Positions 23,554 through 30,683 of a DNA stretch of 60,586 nucleotides are shown in pieces. Position numbers and translations under genes: made by a program. Position 1 is the stretch's first letter, and each line of letters starts with the position of its first letter. Where the stretch lies: assembly GCF_014196205.1 (NCBI RefSeq), contig NZ_JACIDE010000020.1, positions 1 through 60,586 on the forward strand, given 5' to 3'. This DNA is from Anoxybacteroides voinovskiense (GTDB lineage: Bacteria; Bacillota; Bacilli; Bacillales; Anoxybacillaceae). Under the pieces are notes generated by a model. The model worked only from the letters and a program-made list of their open reading frames with translations, did no database searches and was not told where the DNA came from.

Positions 23554-24684
23554 ATGAAAGAAATGACAGTACAGCAATTAACGAGCAAAGTGTTAAACAA
23601 AGAAAGCGTGTTTATTTTCGACGTGCGAAACGAAAGCGATTTTAACGATTGGAAAATTGAAGGGGAAAACTTTCAATATTTAAACGTTCCGTACTTTGAA
23701 TTGTTAGATGGGGTAGACGCGGTAAAAGACCGTCTCCCACATGATAAAGAAATTGTCGTCGTTTGCGCCAAAGGTGGGTCATCTGCATTTGTAGCAGAGC
23801 AGCTAGAAGAAGCAGGCTTTGACAATGTATATACGCTTGTGGACGGAATGAAAGCGTGGAGCGAACATCTTCATAAAGCTAAAGTGTATGAAGATGATAA
23901 CGTGAAAGTATACCAGTTCATTCGCGTCGGTAAAGGGTGTTTATCGTACATGGTCATCTCTGGAGAAGAAGCGCTTATTGTCGACCCTTCTCGATTTATT
24001 GACGTGTATGAGAGCGTGGCGAAAGAAGAAGGGGTGCGTATTACGCATATTGTCGACTCTCACTTGCATGCTGACCATATTTCAGGAGGTAGAACGTTAG
24101 CAGAGCGGACAGGTGCGAAATATTACTTAATGAAAAGTGAAGGAGCCGTCTTTTCGTTTGAACCGCTAGAAGCACATGACAAAATCGAATTTGCACAAGT
24201 TCAGCTGGAAGTGCTTGCGGTAAAAACACCGGGGCATACCCCAGGAAGTGTATCGTTCTTCGTCAACCAAAAATTGCTTTTCTCCGGTGATACTATTTTC
24301 GTTGGCGGATTAGGTCGTCCGGACTTAGGGGGGAAAGCAGCTGAGTGGGCAGCAGATTTATACGACACAGTATACGAGAAAGTAGCAGCAATTGCAGATG
24401 ATGTCATCGTATTGCCAGGGCATTATGCAAACTTAGACGAAGAAATGAACGACGCTGGTTATATCGGCGATACGTTAGGCAATATTCGTTCGCGCAATGA
24501 TATGATGCAAAATAAACAAAAAGAAGAATTTATTGACATCGTTGTGCAAAACGCCAATACGGAAACACCGCCAAACTTTGAAGATATTGTTGCCATCAAC
24601 CGTGGACAAAAAGTGGTCGATGCGGAGCAACAACAAGAACTTGAAATCGGTCCAAACCGTTGTGCGTTGCACCATACACATTAA
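23554..24684 (+). CDS. Rhodanese-persulfide dioxygenase fusion (reverse domain order)
   Basis: 376 residues. Residues 1-108 are a rhodanese domain with Cys71 (VVCAKGGSS). Residues 115-340 are a metallo-beta-lactamase-fold dioxygenase with HLHADH (His170, His172, Asp174, His175), His228, Asp246 and His290. Order is opposite to the CstB protein at 12075, and there is no second pseudo-rhodanese. Expected to oxidise persulfide to sulfite. It has its own operator-like site. Confidence 0.9.
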   Translation: MKEMTVQQLTSKVLNKESVFIFDVRNESDFNDWKIEGENFQYLNVPYFELLDGVDAVKDRLPHDKEIVVVCAKGGSSAFVAEQLEEAGFDNVYTLVDGMKAWSEHLHKAKVYEDDNVKVYQFIRVGKGCLSYMVISGEEALIVDPSRFIDVYESVAKEEGVRITHIVDSHLHADHISGGRTLAERTGAKYYLMKSEGAVFSFEPLEAHDKIEFAQVQLEVLAVKTPGHTPGSVSFFVNQKLLFSGDTIFVGGLGRPDLGGKAAEWAADLYDTVYEKVAAIADDVIVLPGHYANLDEEMNDAGYIGDTLGNIRSRNDMMQNKQKEEFIDIVVQNANTETPPNFEDIVAINRGQKVVDAEQQQELEIGPNRCALHHTH

Positions 24685-24692
24685 GAAAATAT

Positions 24693-24720
24693 AGGGGGCG
24701 AAAGTTGCCCCCTGCTTTTA
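24693..24720 (+). terminator. Intrinsic terminator after the rhodanese-dioxygenase gene
   Basis: AGGGGGC and GCCCCCT arms with a seven-base loop; the T-run is short, so read-through into tauE is likely. Confidence 0.7.
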
Positions 24721-24735
24721 TAAGGGGGATTTTTA

Positions 24736-25518
24736 ATGGATGTGACATTAAATTATATTATTGTCATTTTTCTCATTGGTTTTATCGGTTCGTTTATTTC
24801 CGGAATGGTCGGAATCGGTGGTTCGATTATTAAATATCCGATGTTGCTTTACCTCCCGCCGCTATTTGGACTTGCGGCGTTTAGCGCCCACGAAGTAGCC
24901 GGCGTCAGCGCCGTACAAGTGTTTTTTGCAACGATTGGTGGCGTATGGGCGTATCGGAAAGGCGGCTATCTTAATAAAAAACTCATTCTTTACATGGGGA
25001 TTAGCATTTTGATTGGAAGTTTTATTGGTGGGTATGGTTCAAAACTAATGTCAGAAAATAGTATTAATATCGTCTATGGCGTGTTAGCGGCAATCGCAGC
25101 CATTATGATGTTTGTCCCGAAAAAGGGAATTGATGATGTTCCATTAGACAAAGTGACGTTCAATCAATGGCTCGCGGCAACGCTTGCTTTTGTTGTCGGA
25201 ATCGGTTCTGGAATCGTCGGAGCAGCTGGTGCGTTTTTATTGGTACCGATTATGCTCGTTGTGCTTAAAATTCCGACGCGCATGACGATTGCTTCTTCTT
25301 TAGCAATTACGTTTATTTCTTCCATCGGTTCAACGTTCGGGAAAATTGTCACAGGGCAAGTCGAATTTATTCCAGCGCTTATTATGGTCATTGCAAGCAT
25401 TATCGCTTCGCCGCTCGGGGCAAAAACAGGACAAAAAATGAATACAAAAGTGCTGCAAGTCATTTTGGCAGTACTTATTTTCGCAACCGCGGTAAAAATT
25501 TGGCTCGGACTTTTATAG
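24736..25518 (+). CDS. tauE: TauE/SafE-family exporter
   Basis: 260 residues, seven to eight membrane helices, with paired glycine-rich motifs [16 protein letters not shown] (near 20) and [17 protein letters not shown] (near 155). TauE proteins move sulfite, sulfoacetate or other sulfur compounds; in S. aureus tauE belongs to the cst locus. Probably exports sulfite or thiosulfate made by the dioxygenases. No promoter seen, so probably transcribed by read-through. Confidence 0.9.
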   Translation: MDVTLNYIIVIFLIGFIGSFISGMVGIGGSIIKYPMLLYLPPLFGLAAFSAHEVAGVSAVQVFFATIGGVWAYRKGGYLNKKLILYMGISILIGSFIGGYGSKLMSENSINIVYGVLAAIAAIMMFVPKKGIDDVPLDKVTFNQWLAATLAFVVGIGSGIVGAAGAFLLVPIMLVVLKIPTRMTIASSLAITFISSIGSTFGKIVTGQVEFIPALIMVIASIIASPLGAKTGQKMNTKVLQVILAVLIFATAVKIWLGLL

Positions 25519-25543
25519 AAGGTGTACACACCTTCTTTTTTTA
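25517..25543 (+). terminator. Intrinsic terminator after tauE
   Basis: AGAAGGTGT and ACACCTTCT arms followed by a T-run; closes the sulfur island. Confidence 0.9.
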
Positions 25544-25546
25544 TGG

Positions 25547-25574
25547 TAAAATAAGAATGTATGTTCTTATTTTA
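25547..25574 (+). promoter_or_regulatory. 28-bp perfect palindrome ahead of the VOC gene
   Basis: TAAAATAAGAA, six-base centre, TTCTTATTTTA: 11-bp perfect arms starting just after the tauE terminator and ending 15 bases before the start codon. Probably an operator; no matching regulator is encoded next to it. Confidence 0.6.
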
Positions 25575-25589
25575 TAGGGAGGAACGAGA

Positions 25590-25952
25590 ATGATTAAACG
25601 AATTGCGACAGTGGCTTTGTATGTCGAAGACCAGCAAAAAGCGAAACAGTTTTGGACAGAAAAGGTAGGATTTGATGTGGTAGCAGAGCATCCGATGGGA
25701 CCGAACGCGTTTTGGCTTGAGGTCGCTCCAAAAGGCGCGCAAACAGCGCTTGTTCTTTATCCGAAGGCGATGATGAAAGATGCAGATGAAAAAAAGCCAT
25801 CGATTGTGTTTGAATGTGACGACGTTTTTACTGCATATGAAGCGATGAAAGCAAACGGCGTGGAGTTTTTAAGCGAGCCGCAACAAATGCAGTGGGGAAC
25901 GTTCGTTCAATTTAAAGACGAAGACGGAAATGAGTTTGTGTTAAAAGGATAG
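25590..25952 (+). CDS. Glyoxalase/bleomycin-resistance (VOC) family protein
   Basis: 120 residues, one VOC module pair (starts ATVALYVEDQQKAKQFW; ends FKDEDGNEFVL). VOC proteins are metal-dependent lyases, dioxygenases or drug-binding proteins. The lack of an N-terminal metal histidine (ATVAL instead of xHxx) suggests a binding rather than catalytic role. Monocistronic. Confidence 0.82.
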   Translation: MIKRIATVALYVEDQQKAKQFWTEKVGFDVVAEHPMGPNAFWLEVAPKGAQTALVLYPKAMMKDADEKKPSIVFECDDVFTAYEAMKANGVEFLSEPQQMQWGTFVQFKDEDGNEFVLKG

Positions 25953-25977
25953 GTTGCCATGTACGGCAACCTTTTTT
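25951..25977 (+). terminator. Intrinsic terminator
   Basis: AGGTTGCC and GGCAACCT arms, then a T-run. Confidence 0.9.
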
Positions 25978-26003
25978 CATCATAAATGACTTGACTTTTT
26001 CAG

Positions 26004-26030
26004 TTGTTGTAACTATAATGATTACAACAA
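26004..26030 (+). promoter_or_regulatory. Inverted repeat over the promoter of the Rrf2 regulator
   Basis: TTGTTGTAA, nine bases, TTACAACAA; a TATAAT -10 lies in the spacer and TTGACT is at 25991. A likely autoregulatory site. Confidence 0.65.
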
Positions 26031-26042
26031 AGGAGGAAACAT

Positions 26043-26483
26043 ATGAAAATTAGTAGCCGTTTTACGGTGGCCGTGCATATTTTAGCGTTATTGTCCATCG
26101 AAAATGAAGCACATTGTACGTCGGAATGGATTGCTGGAAGTGTCAATACGAATCCGGTCGTCGTCCGGAGAGTGATCGGTCAGTTGAAAAAAGCAGGACT
26201 CGTGCAAGTGCGGCCAGGAACGGGAGGAGCATTTTTAACAAAAGATATAAAAGAAATTACGTTGCTCGACATTTACCACGCGGTTGACGTTGTGGAAGAG
26301 GGAGAGTTGTTTCAAATGCATGAACACCCAAACCCACAATGCCCTGTCGGTGCCAATATTCAAGCCGTCCTTGAAGTAATTTTGCGACGTGCGCAGGCAG
26401 CGATGGAACACGTATTGAAAGAAGTTCGTCTATACGACGTTGTTCACATATTGGCCGAAAAAATCGAGTCGTCCCGTTCTTAA
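26043..26483 (+). CDS. Rrf2-family regulator (YwnA-like)
   Basis: 146 residues with an N-terminal winged helix (SSRFTVAVHILALLSIE; VVRRVIGQLKKAGLVQVRPGTGGAFL). The three-cysteine Fe-S ligand set of IscR/NsrR is absent; only Cys25 and a cysteine in NPQCPVG are present. Paired with a YwnB-like enzyme gene downstream, as in B. subtilis. Likely a redox or electrophile-responsive repressor of that gene and itself. Confidence 0.85.
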   Translation: MKISSRFTVAVHILALLSIENEAHCTSEWIAGSVNTNPVVVRRVIGQLKKAGLVQVRPGTGGAFLTKDIKEITLLDIYHAVDVVEEGELFQMHEHPNPQCPVGANIQAVLEVILRRAQAAMEHVLKEVRLYDVVHILAEKIESSRS

Positions 26484-26499
26484 TTTTTTTTCTTTTTGT

Positions 26500-26518
26500 T
26501 GTAACTAATATGGTTACA
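26500..26518 (+). promoter_or_regulatory. Second Rrf2-type operator before the NAD(P)-binding gene
   Basis: TGTAAC, seven bases, GTTACA. Shares the TTGTTGTAACTA left half with the site at 26004. Confidence 0.6.
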
Positions 26519-26565
26519 TCGTTGTTTCCTCCAAATATTTATTAACCGGAAAGGGGAAGATGGAG

Positions 26566-27201
26566 ATGAAAATTGCTTTATTCGGTGCTACTGGCATGAT
26601 TGGTCAACGAATTTTAAACGAAGCGTTAGGACGAGGGCATGAGGTGACCGCCATTGTTCGCGACCGTGCTCGTCTTGGCGTTCAGCACGAACGGTTAACG
26701 GTTGTAACGGGGGATATTTTGAATACGGAACAGGTAACAGACACTGTTCTTGGGCATGAAGTAGTGATTAGTGCATTCGGACCAAAAATGGGGGAAGAGC
26801 AGACATTATTGGATGCAACGCGGTCGCTGATTGCTGGGGTGAAAAAAGCAGGCGTAAGCCGCCTTATTGCTGTCGGTGGCGCTGGCAGTTTAGAGGTAGC
26901 ACCGGGTGTGCAGCTTGTGGATACGCCTGAATTTCCAGATTTTATAAAACCGATTGCGCTTGCTCATCGTGAGGCGTTAGAAATATATCGACAAGAAAAA
27001 GAGCTCCACTGGACGAACGTAAGCCCGGCCGCCGTAATTGAACCAGGAGAACGGACGGGAACGTACCGCACCGGAACAGACGAACTTGTCGTAAACGAAC
27101 AAGGGGAAAGCCGCATTTCTGCAGAAGATTACGCAGTTGCCATTTTGGATGAAGTCGAGAATCCTCGGTTTAGCCGAATGAGATTTACAGTCGGCTATTG
27201 A
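26566..27201 (+). CDS. NAD(P)-binding SDR/NmrA-like protein (YwnB-like)
   Basis: 211 residues, Rossmann fold with GATGMIGQRIL at residues 8-18 and no obvious SDR tyrosine-lysine catalytic pair in the usual place, as in NmrA/YwnB proteins. ATG at 26566 is preferred to 26560 from the spacing to AAAGGGG. Probably regulated by the Rrf2 protein upstream. The substrate is unknown. Confidence 0.82.
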   Translation: MKIALFGATGMIGQRILNEALGRGHEVTAIVRDRARLGVQHERLTVVTGDILNTEQVTDTVLGHEVVISAFGPKMGEEQTLLDATRSLIAGVKKAGVSRLIAVGGAGSLEVAPGVQLVDTPEFPDFIKPIALAHREALEIYRQEKELHWTNVSPAAVIEPGERTGTYRTGTDELVVNEQGESRISAEDYAVAILDEVENPRFSRMRFTVGY

Positions 27202-27214
27202 AAGGATGGATGAG

Positions 27215-28072
27215 ATGAGAACCATTCACCCCGAAACAGCCATTGGACACGTTCATTTAGTAGTCACGAATTTAGAGCAGTCGCTTCGTTTTTATCATGA
27301 GATGATTGGCTTTCAAGTGCTGAATGTAGCGAACAAAAAAGCAGCGTTAACAGCAGACGGAAAAACCGTGCTCGTTGTCCTAGAAGAACGATCGGATGCT
27401 ATCCGAAAACCACGGCGAACAACAGGATTGTACCACTTCGCCATTTTAGTGCCGGAGCGAAAACATTTGGCGCAAGTGCTGCTTCATTTATTAAAAAGCG
27501 GATATCCGCTGCAAGGAGCGTCTGATCATTTGTTTAGCGAAGCGGTTTATTTAGCCGATCCAGACGGAAATGGCATAGAACTATATGCTGACCGTCCAAG
27601 AGAAAAATGGGAAAAAACTGAAACCGGCGAATATAAAGGGGTTTCAAAGCCGCTTGATATCCAGCATTTACTTGCAGAAGCAGAGGATGAACCGTGGAAA
27701 GGGCTTCCGCCAGCAACGAAAATCGGCCATGTTCACCTCCATGTCGCAAACATGGAAGAAACGTATCGGTTTTATGTAGAAGGCCTTGGATTTGAGCCAG
27801 TCATTCGCATGGGCGATCACGCCTTATTTGTTTCCGCAGGTGGTTATCATCACCATATCGGTTTAAATACGTGGGCGGGAGTCGGTGCTCCAAAGCCGCC
27901 AGAAAATGCGGTTGGCTTGCAGGTATTTTCCATCGTCCTTCCAAACGAAGAAGAACGAAACAAAGTCATCGCGCAACTTCAACAAATAGGGGCAACAATC
28001 TGTGAAGAAACATCTGTTGTGACAGTCGTTGATCCAGCAGGCAATCAACTCGAGTTGCGGACTATAGGATAG
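27215..28072 (+). CDS. catE: Two-domain extradiol dioxygenase-like VOC protein (CatE-like)
   Basis: 285 residues, two VOC modules (about 1-125 and 165-285). Metal ligands fit GHVHL in each half, with His in YHFAIL and Glu in GNGIELYADRP or GNQLELR. The best match by memory is B. subtilis CatE, a catechol 2,3-dioxygenase protecting against catechol. Start at 27215 is chosen because AAAGGA abuts the ATG at 27206. Follows the NAD(P)-binding gene by 13 bases, so probably cotranscribed. Confidence 0.78.
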   Translation: MRTIHPETAIGHVHLVVTNLEQSLRFYHEMIGFQVLNVANKKAALTADGKTVLVVLEERSDAIRKPRRTTGLYHFAILVPERKHLAQVLLHLLKSGYPLQGASDHLFSEAVYLADPDGNGIELYADRPREKWEKTETGEYKGVSKPLDIQHLLAEAEDEPWKGLPPATKIGHVHLHVANMEETYRFYVEGLGFEPVIRMGDHALFVSAGGYHHHIGLNTWAGVGAPKPPENAVGLQVFSIVLPNEEERNKVIAQLQQIGATICEETSVVTVVDPAGNQLELRTIG

Positions 28073-28086
28073 CTATTCGTTTTTAG

Positions 28087-28122
28087 TGGAGGCAAGATGT
28101 CTTGCCTCCATCGTTTGTTTTT
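28087..28122. terminator. Intrinsic terminator between convergent genes
   Basis: TGGAGGCAAG, ATGT, CTTGCCTCCA with a T-rich tail. Confidence 0.9.
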
Positions 28123-28429
28123 ATGCTTCAAAAAAAGATTCCCGTTCCACTTGACAGACCCGTAGTGAAAAGCGGCGGTACCATTCTTTTCTTCCTCTTT
28201 CTTGCGCAACTTTGTGCGCGGCGTGTTCTTTCCATTGTTGAATCGCTTCTAACGAATCCCAATATGACACCGTAATGCCGAAACCGGAAGCATCGCGAGC
28301 GCTTTCAACGCCGAGAAATCCAGGTTGTTGTTTTGCTAGTTCGACCATTTGTTGCGCCATCTCGGCATACCCATTGTCTCCATCGGTGCGTTCCGAACTA
28401 AAAATGACGGCATAGTATGGTTGCTTCAT
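28121..28429 (-). CDS. Antibiotic biosynthesis monooxygenase (ABM) domain protein
   Basis: 102 residues with the ABM fold pattern (YYAVIFSSERT, QQPGFLGVESARD, GITVSYWDSLEAIQQWKEH). Members include haem-degrading monooxygenases and quinol oxygenases. Its start faces the Fur-controlled flavodoxin gene, so iron control of both is possible. Activity cannot be set from sequence. Confidence 0.82.
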   Translation of the reverse strand: MKQPYYAVIFSSERTDGDNGYAEMAQQMVELAKQQPGFLGVESARDASGFGITVSYWDSLEAIQQWKEHAAHKVAQERGRKEWYRRFSLRVCQVERESFFEA

Positions 28430-28491
28430 TTTCTTTCCCCCAAGCTTTTTTGCTTAGTATAGCATAAGAAAAAGACTTTTGAAAAAAGATA

Positions 28492-28547
28492 TTGACAATG
28501 ATAATCTTTATCAAATAAAATTTAAAACGATAATGATTATCATTTTT
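28492..28547 (+). promoter_or_regulatory. Flavodoxin promoter with two Fur boxes
   Basis: TTGACA (28492-28497), 18 bases, TAAAAT (28516-28521). Fur-like sites are at 28494-28512 (GACAATGATAATCTTTATC) and 28529-28547 (GATAATGATTATCATTTTT); the second is close to the classic Fur box. Confidence 0.85.
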
Positions 28548-28566
28548 ATTCGAAAGGGAGAGTCAA

Positions 28567-29022
28567 ATGGCTAAATTGCTAATGATTTATACAAGCATGA
28601 CGGGGAATACGGAGGAAATTGCGAATGCGATTTCCGAAGGAGTGGAAGAAGAAGGAGTCAAGTTAGAAGTAAAAGAAGTATTGGATGCAGACGCAAGCGA
28701 GCTAGAAGCATATGACGGTATTTTGCTTGGGGCGTATACGTGGGGAGATGGAGAGTTGCCAGATGATTTTCTTGATTTTTATGACGATATGGACGGGCTT
28801 GATTTAACAGGGAAAAAAGCAGCCGTATTTGGCTCTTGCGATTCTAGCTATGAAAAATATGGGGCAGCGGTGGACATTTTAATCGAGAAACTGCAACAAT
28901 TAGGGGCAGACGTCGTGCTTGAAGGGTTAAAAATCGAATTGTCGCCGAGCGCTGAAGAAAAAGAAGTGTGCAAACAGTTCGGCAAACAATTTGTGCAGGC
29001 GGTAATGAATAGAAATGATTGA
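28567..29022 (+). CDS. Flavodoxin (YkuN/YkuP type)
   Basis: 151 residues. FMN phosphate loop YTSMTGNTEEIA at residues 8-19, aromatic FMN contact in GAYTWGDGELPDD near 55, and FGSCDSSYEKYG near 87. Replaces ferredoxin as an electron carrier when iron is short, in line with the Fur boxes. The promoter of the next gene starts inside its last codon. Confidence 0.93.
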   Translation: MAKLLMIYTSMTGNTEEIANAISEGVEEEGVKLEVKEVLDADASELEAYDGILLGAYTWGDGELPDDFLDFYDDMDGLDLTGKKAAVFGSCDSSYEKYGAAVDILIEKLQQLGADVVLEGLKIELSPSAEEKEVCKQFGKQFVQAVMNRND

Positions 29023-29047
29023 CAGGCAGAAACAGATTGGTTAATAT
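29019..29047 (+). promoter_or_regulatory. Promoter of the Mn riboswitch-terC unit
   Basis: TTGACA (29019-29024), 17 bases, TAATAT (29042-29047), overlapping the flavodoxin stop codon. Confidence 0.75.
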
Positions 29048-29073
29048 GAGAGTAGCGATATGTATGAGATGTG

Positions 29074-29172
29074 TGTAAAAGGGGAGTAGCTTTTACAGCA
29101 AAGTCGTCAGTTCAGGGTTTACGCCCTCGGCTTTGTTGGCAACATTAACGTTGTTAGCGAGACCTTTACCGA
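29074..29172 (+). promoter_or_regulatory. yybP-ykoY manganese riboswitch aptamer
   Basis: Conserved blocks AAAGGGGAGTAGC (29078-29090), CAAAGTCGTCAGTTC, GCCCTCGGCTTTGTTGGC, and TTAGCGAGACCTTTACC fit the yybP-ykoY class that senses Mn2+. The controlled gene is terC/ykoY, a Mn exporter. Binding is expected to prevent the terminator and turn expression on. Confidence 0.9.
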
Positions 29173-29230
29173 TGTGGTAAAGGTCTGTACGAATAGAGAA
29201 GACCTTTACCGAGACGGTAAAGGTCTTTTT
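29160..29230 (+). terminator. Riboswitch expression platform with two near-identical hairpins
   Basis: AGACCTTTACC-GATGT-GGTAAAGGTCT (29160-29186) and AAGACCTTTACC-GAGAC-GGTAAAGGTCTT (29199-29227); the second ends in a T-run and is the terminator. The arms can cross-pair. Confidence 0.8.
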
Positions 29231-29266
29231 AATTTTAATTCTTTTATTTTAAAGGAGGAACGATTG

Positions 29267-29941
29267 ATGTCTATTGAATTTTTATCAGCGCTATTATCTA
29301 TCGTAATTATTGACCTTGTGTTAGCTGGGGATAATGCGATTGTTATTGGGCTAGCTGCACGAAATTTACCGAAGCATCAGCAAAAGCAAACGATTATTTG
29401 GGGAACTGTCGGTGCGATTGTCATTCGGGCATTAGCGACAATGGCGGTCGTTTGGCTGTTGAAAATCCCAGGACTACTGCTTGTCGGTGGCGTATTGCTC
29501 GTTTGGATTGCGTATAAATTGCTTATTGAAGAAAAAGGGCATGAAGTAGAGGCTGGTAAAAACATGTGGGAGGCGATTCGCACCATTATTATCGCTGATG
29601 CGCTAATGGGGCTTGATAACGTCTTGGCGGTAGCAGGCGCTGCCCACGGCAGCTTTTTGCTTGTCATTTTAGGACTGTTGATTTCTGTTCCGATTGTAGT
29701 GTGGGGAAGTACGCTCATTTTAAAATGGGTCGAACAGTTTCCAATTATTATTACGATTGGAGCTGGTGTATTAGCATGGACCGCTGCCAAAATGATTGTT
29801 GGTGAGCCGTTTTTAGCAACGTACTTCACCAATCCAACCATAAAATATGGGTTTGAGCTTTTCGTGATTGTTGGGGTGCTAGCAGCAGGAAGGTGGAAAA
29901 AAGAAAAAACGCATAAAAAAGTGAAAGCCGCCAACGGATAA
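29267..29941 (+). CDS. ykoY: TerC-family manganese exporter (YkoY)
   Basis: 224 residues, seven membrane helices. Acidic metal-site motifs DLVLAGDNAIVIG (about 17-29) and ADALMGLDNVLAVAG (about 108-122) define the TerC fold. TerC proteins export Mn2+, including for metalation of secreted enzymes. ATG at 29267 follows AAAGGAGGAACG; an upstream in-frame extension would run through the riboswitch terminator. Confidence 0.92.
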   Translation: MSIEFLSALLSIVIIDLVLAGDNAIVIGLAARNLPKHQQKQTIIWGTVGAIVIRALATMAVVWLLKIPGLLLVGGVLLVWIAYKLLIEEKGHEVEAGKNMWEAIRTIIIADALMGLDNVLAVAGAAHGSFLLVILGLLISVPIVVWGSTLILKWVEQFPIIITIGAGVLAWTAAKMIVGEPFLATYFTNPTIKYGFELFVIVGVLAAGRWKKEKTHKKVKAANG

Positions 29942-29954
29942 TTGGCGGCTTTTT
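29924..29954. terminator. Intrinsic terminator between terC and the convergent membrane protein gene
   Basis: AAAGCCGCCAA and TTGGCGGCTTT arms, T-run after. Confidence 0.9.
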
Positions 29955-30400
29955 CACGAGCGATTGAGAAGGGCTTGAATGGCCAGCCCGATGAATACAC
30001 CAGGAATGACGGATAGCATAGGAAGCCAAATCGGGCCAAAAAATATTCCAAAAAATGTTAGATGGGTAGAGTAAATAAGCCCAACTGTGACAAAATAAGC
30101 AGAAAACACAAATGGAAGAAACGCGTAAGGAGACTTCCCACCGCCCGCATCTTTATACGCGTCCCACATCGCAAAAAAATAGAGGCACGGATAGAACATT
30201 AGCCATTGCATATCAATAATTTTTGCTGCCTTTATATTTTCCCCTAAAAAACTTAACTGAATCGCTTCGTTAAACCGGGACTGAACGTTAATTAAAAACT
30301 CCAATAAAATAAAAACGGTTCCTTTGAAATATTTTTTATTCAAAAATTGTCCAAACCCTGGTAACGCAATACTCCACAATAATTGTTCTAACGCTTTCAA
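29954..30400 (-). CDS. Multi-pass membrane protein, unknown function
   Basis: 148 residues, four or five hydrophobic segments, with an N-terminal PGFGQFLNKKYFKG motif resembling the G-x-G-Q turn of TM2/DUF5683-type small membrane proteins. Monocistronic; no functional clue from neighbours. Confidence 0.75.
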   Translation of the reverse strand: MKALEQLLWSIALPGFGQFLNKKYFKGTVFILLEFLINVQSRFNEAIQLSFLGENIKAAKIIDMQWLMFYPCLYFFAMWDAYKDAGGGKSPYAFLPFVFSAYFVTVGLIYSTHLTFFGIFFGPIWLPMLSVIPGVFIGLAIQALLNRS

Positions 30401-30683
30401 TTGTCATTAACCCTTTACTTCATAAATTTTTATTTCCGCCATTTTTGCGACAGATGTTAGTATCGTTATCATCCCCTTTCGTGCGGTTGTATAATTCTAT
30501 TTTTAGCGTATATGTAAATTTTATACTTTTTTGCGATAACAAGTGCAAAAAAAGCGGATTCATTGCATGTTATTCGTGTATTTTGACATGTTAGTTGCGA
30601 TTTTTGGCATGTTAAGATGTAGTTTATCTAACTTTTCAGAATAATTAGTATAATAACGTTGAACAACTGAAAAGGGGGAGAGA
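30401..30683. promoter_or_regulatory. 283-bp divergent promoter region
   Basis: Serves the membrane protein gene and cstA. TATAAT at about 30649 fits a cstA -10. AAAGGGGGAG (about 30671-30680) is the cstA ribosome site. I saw no convincing cre site, riboswitch or small gene. Confidence 0.5.

Noticed and set aside
29377-30051. 224-codon minus-strand frame over terC
   Set aside because: Antisense to TerC with conserved metal motifs; runs through the terC terminator.
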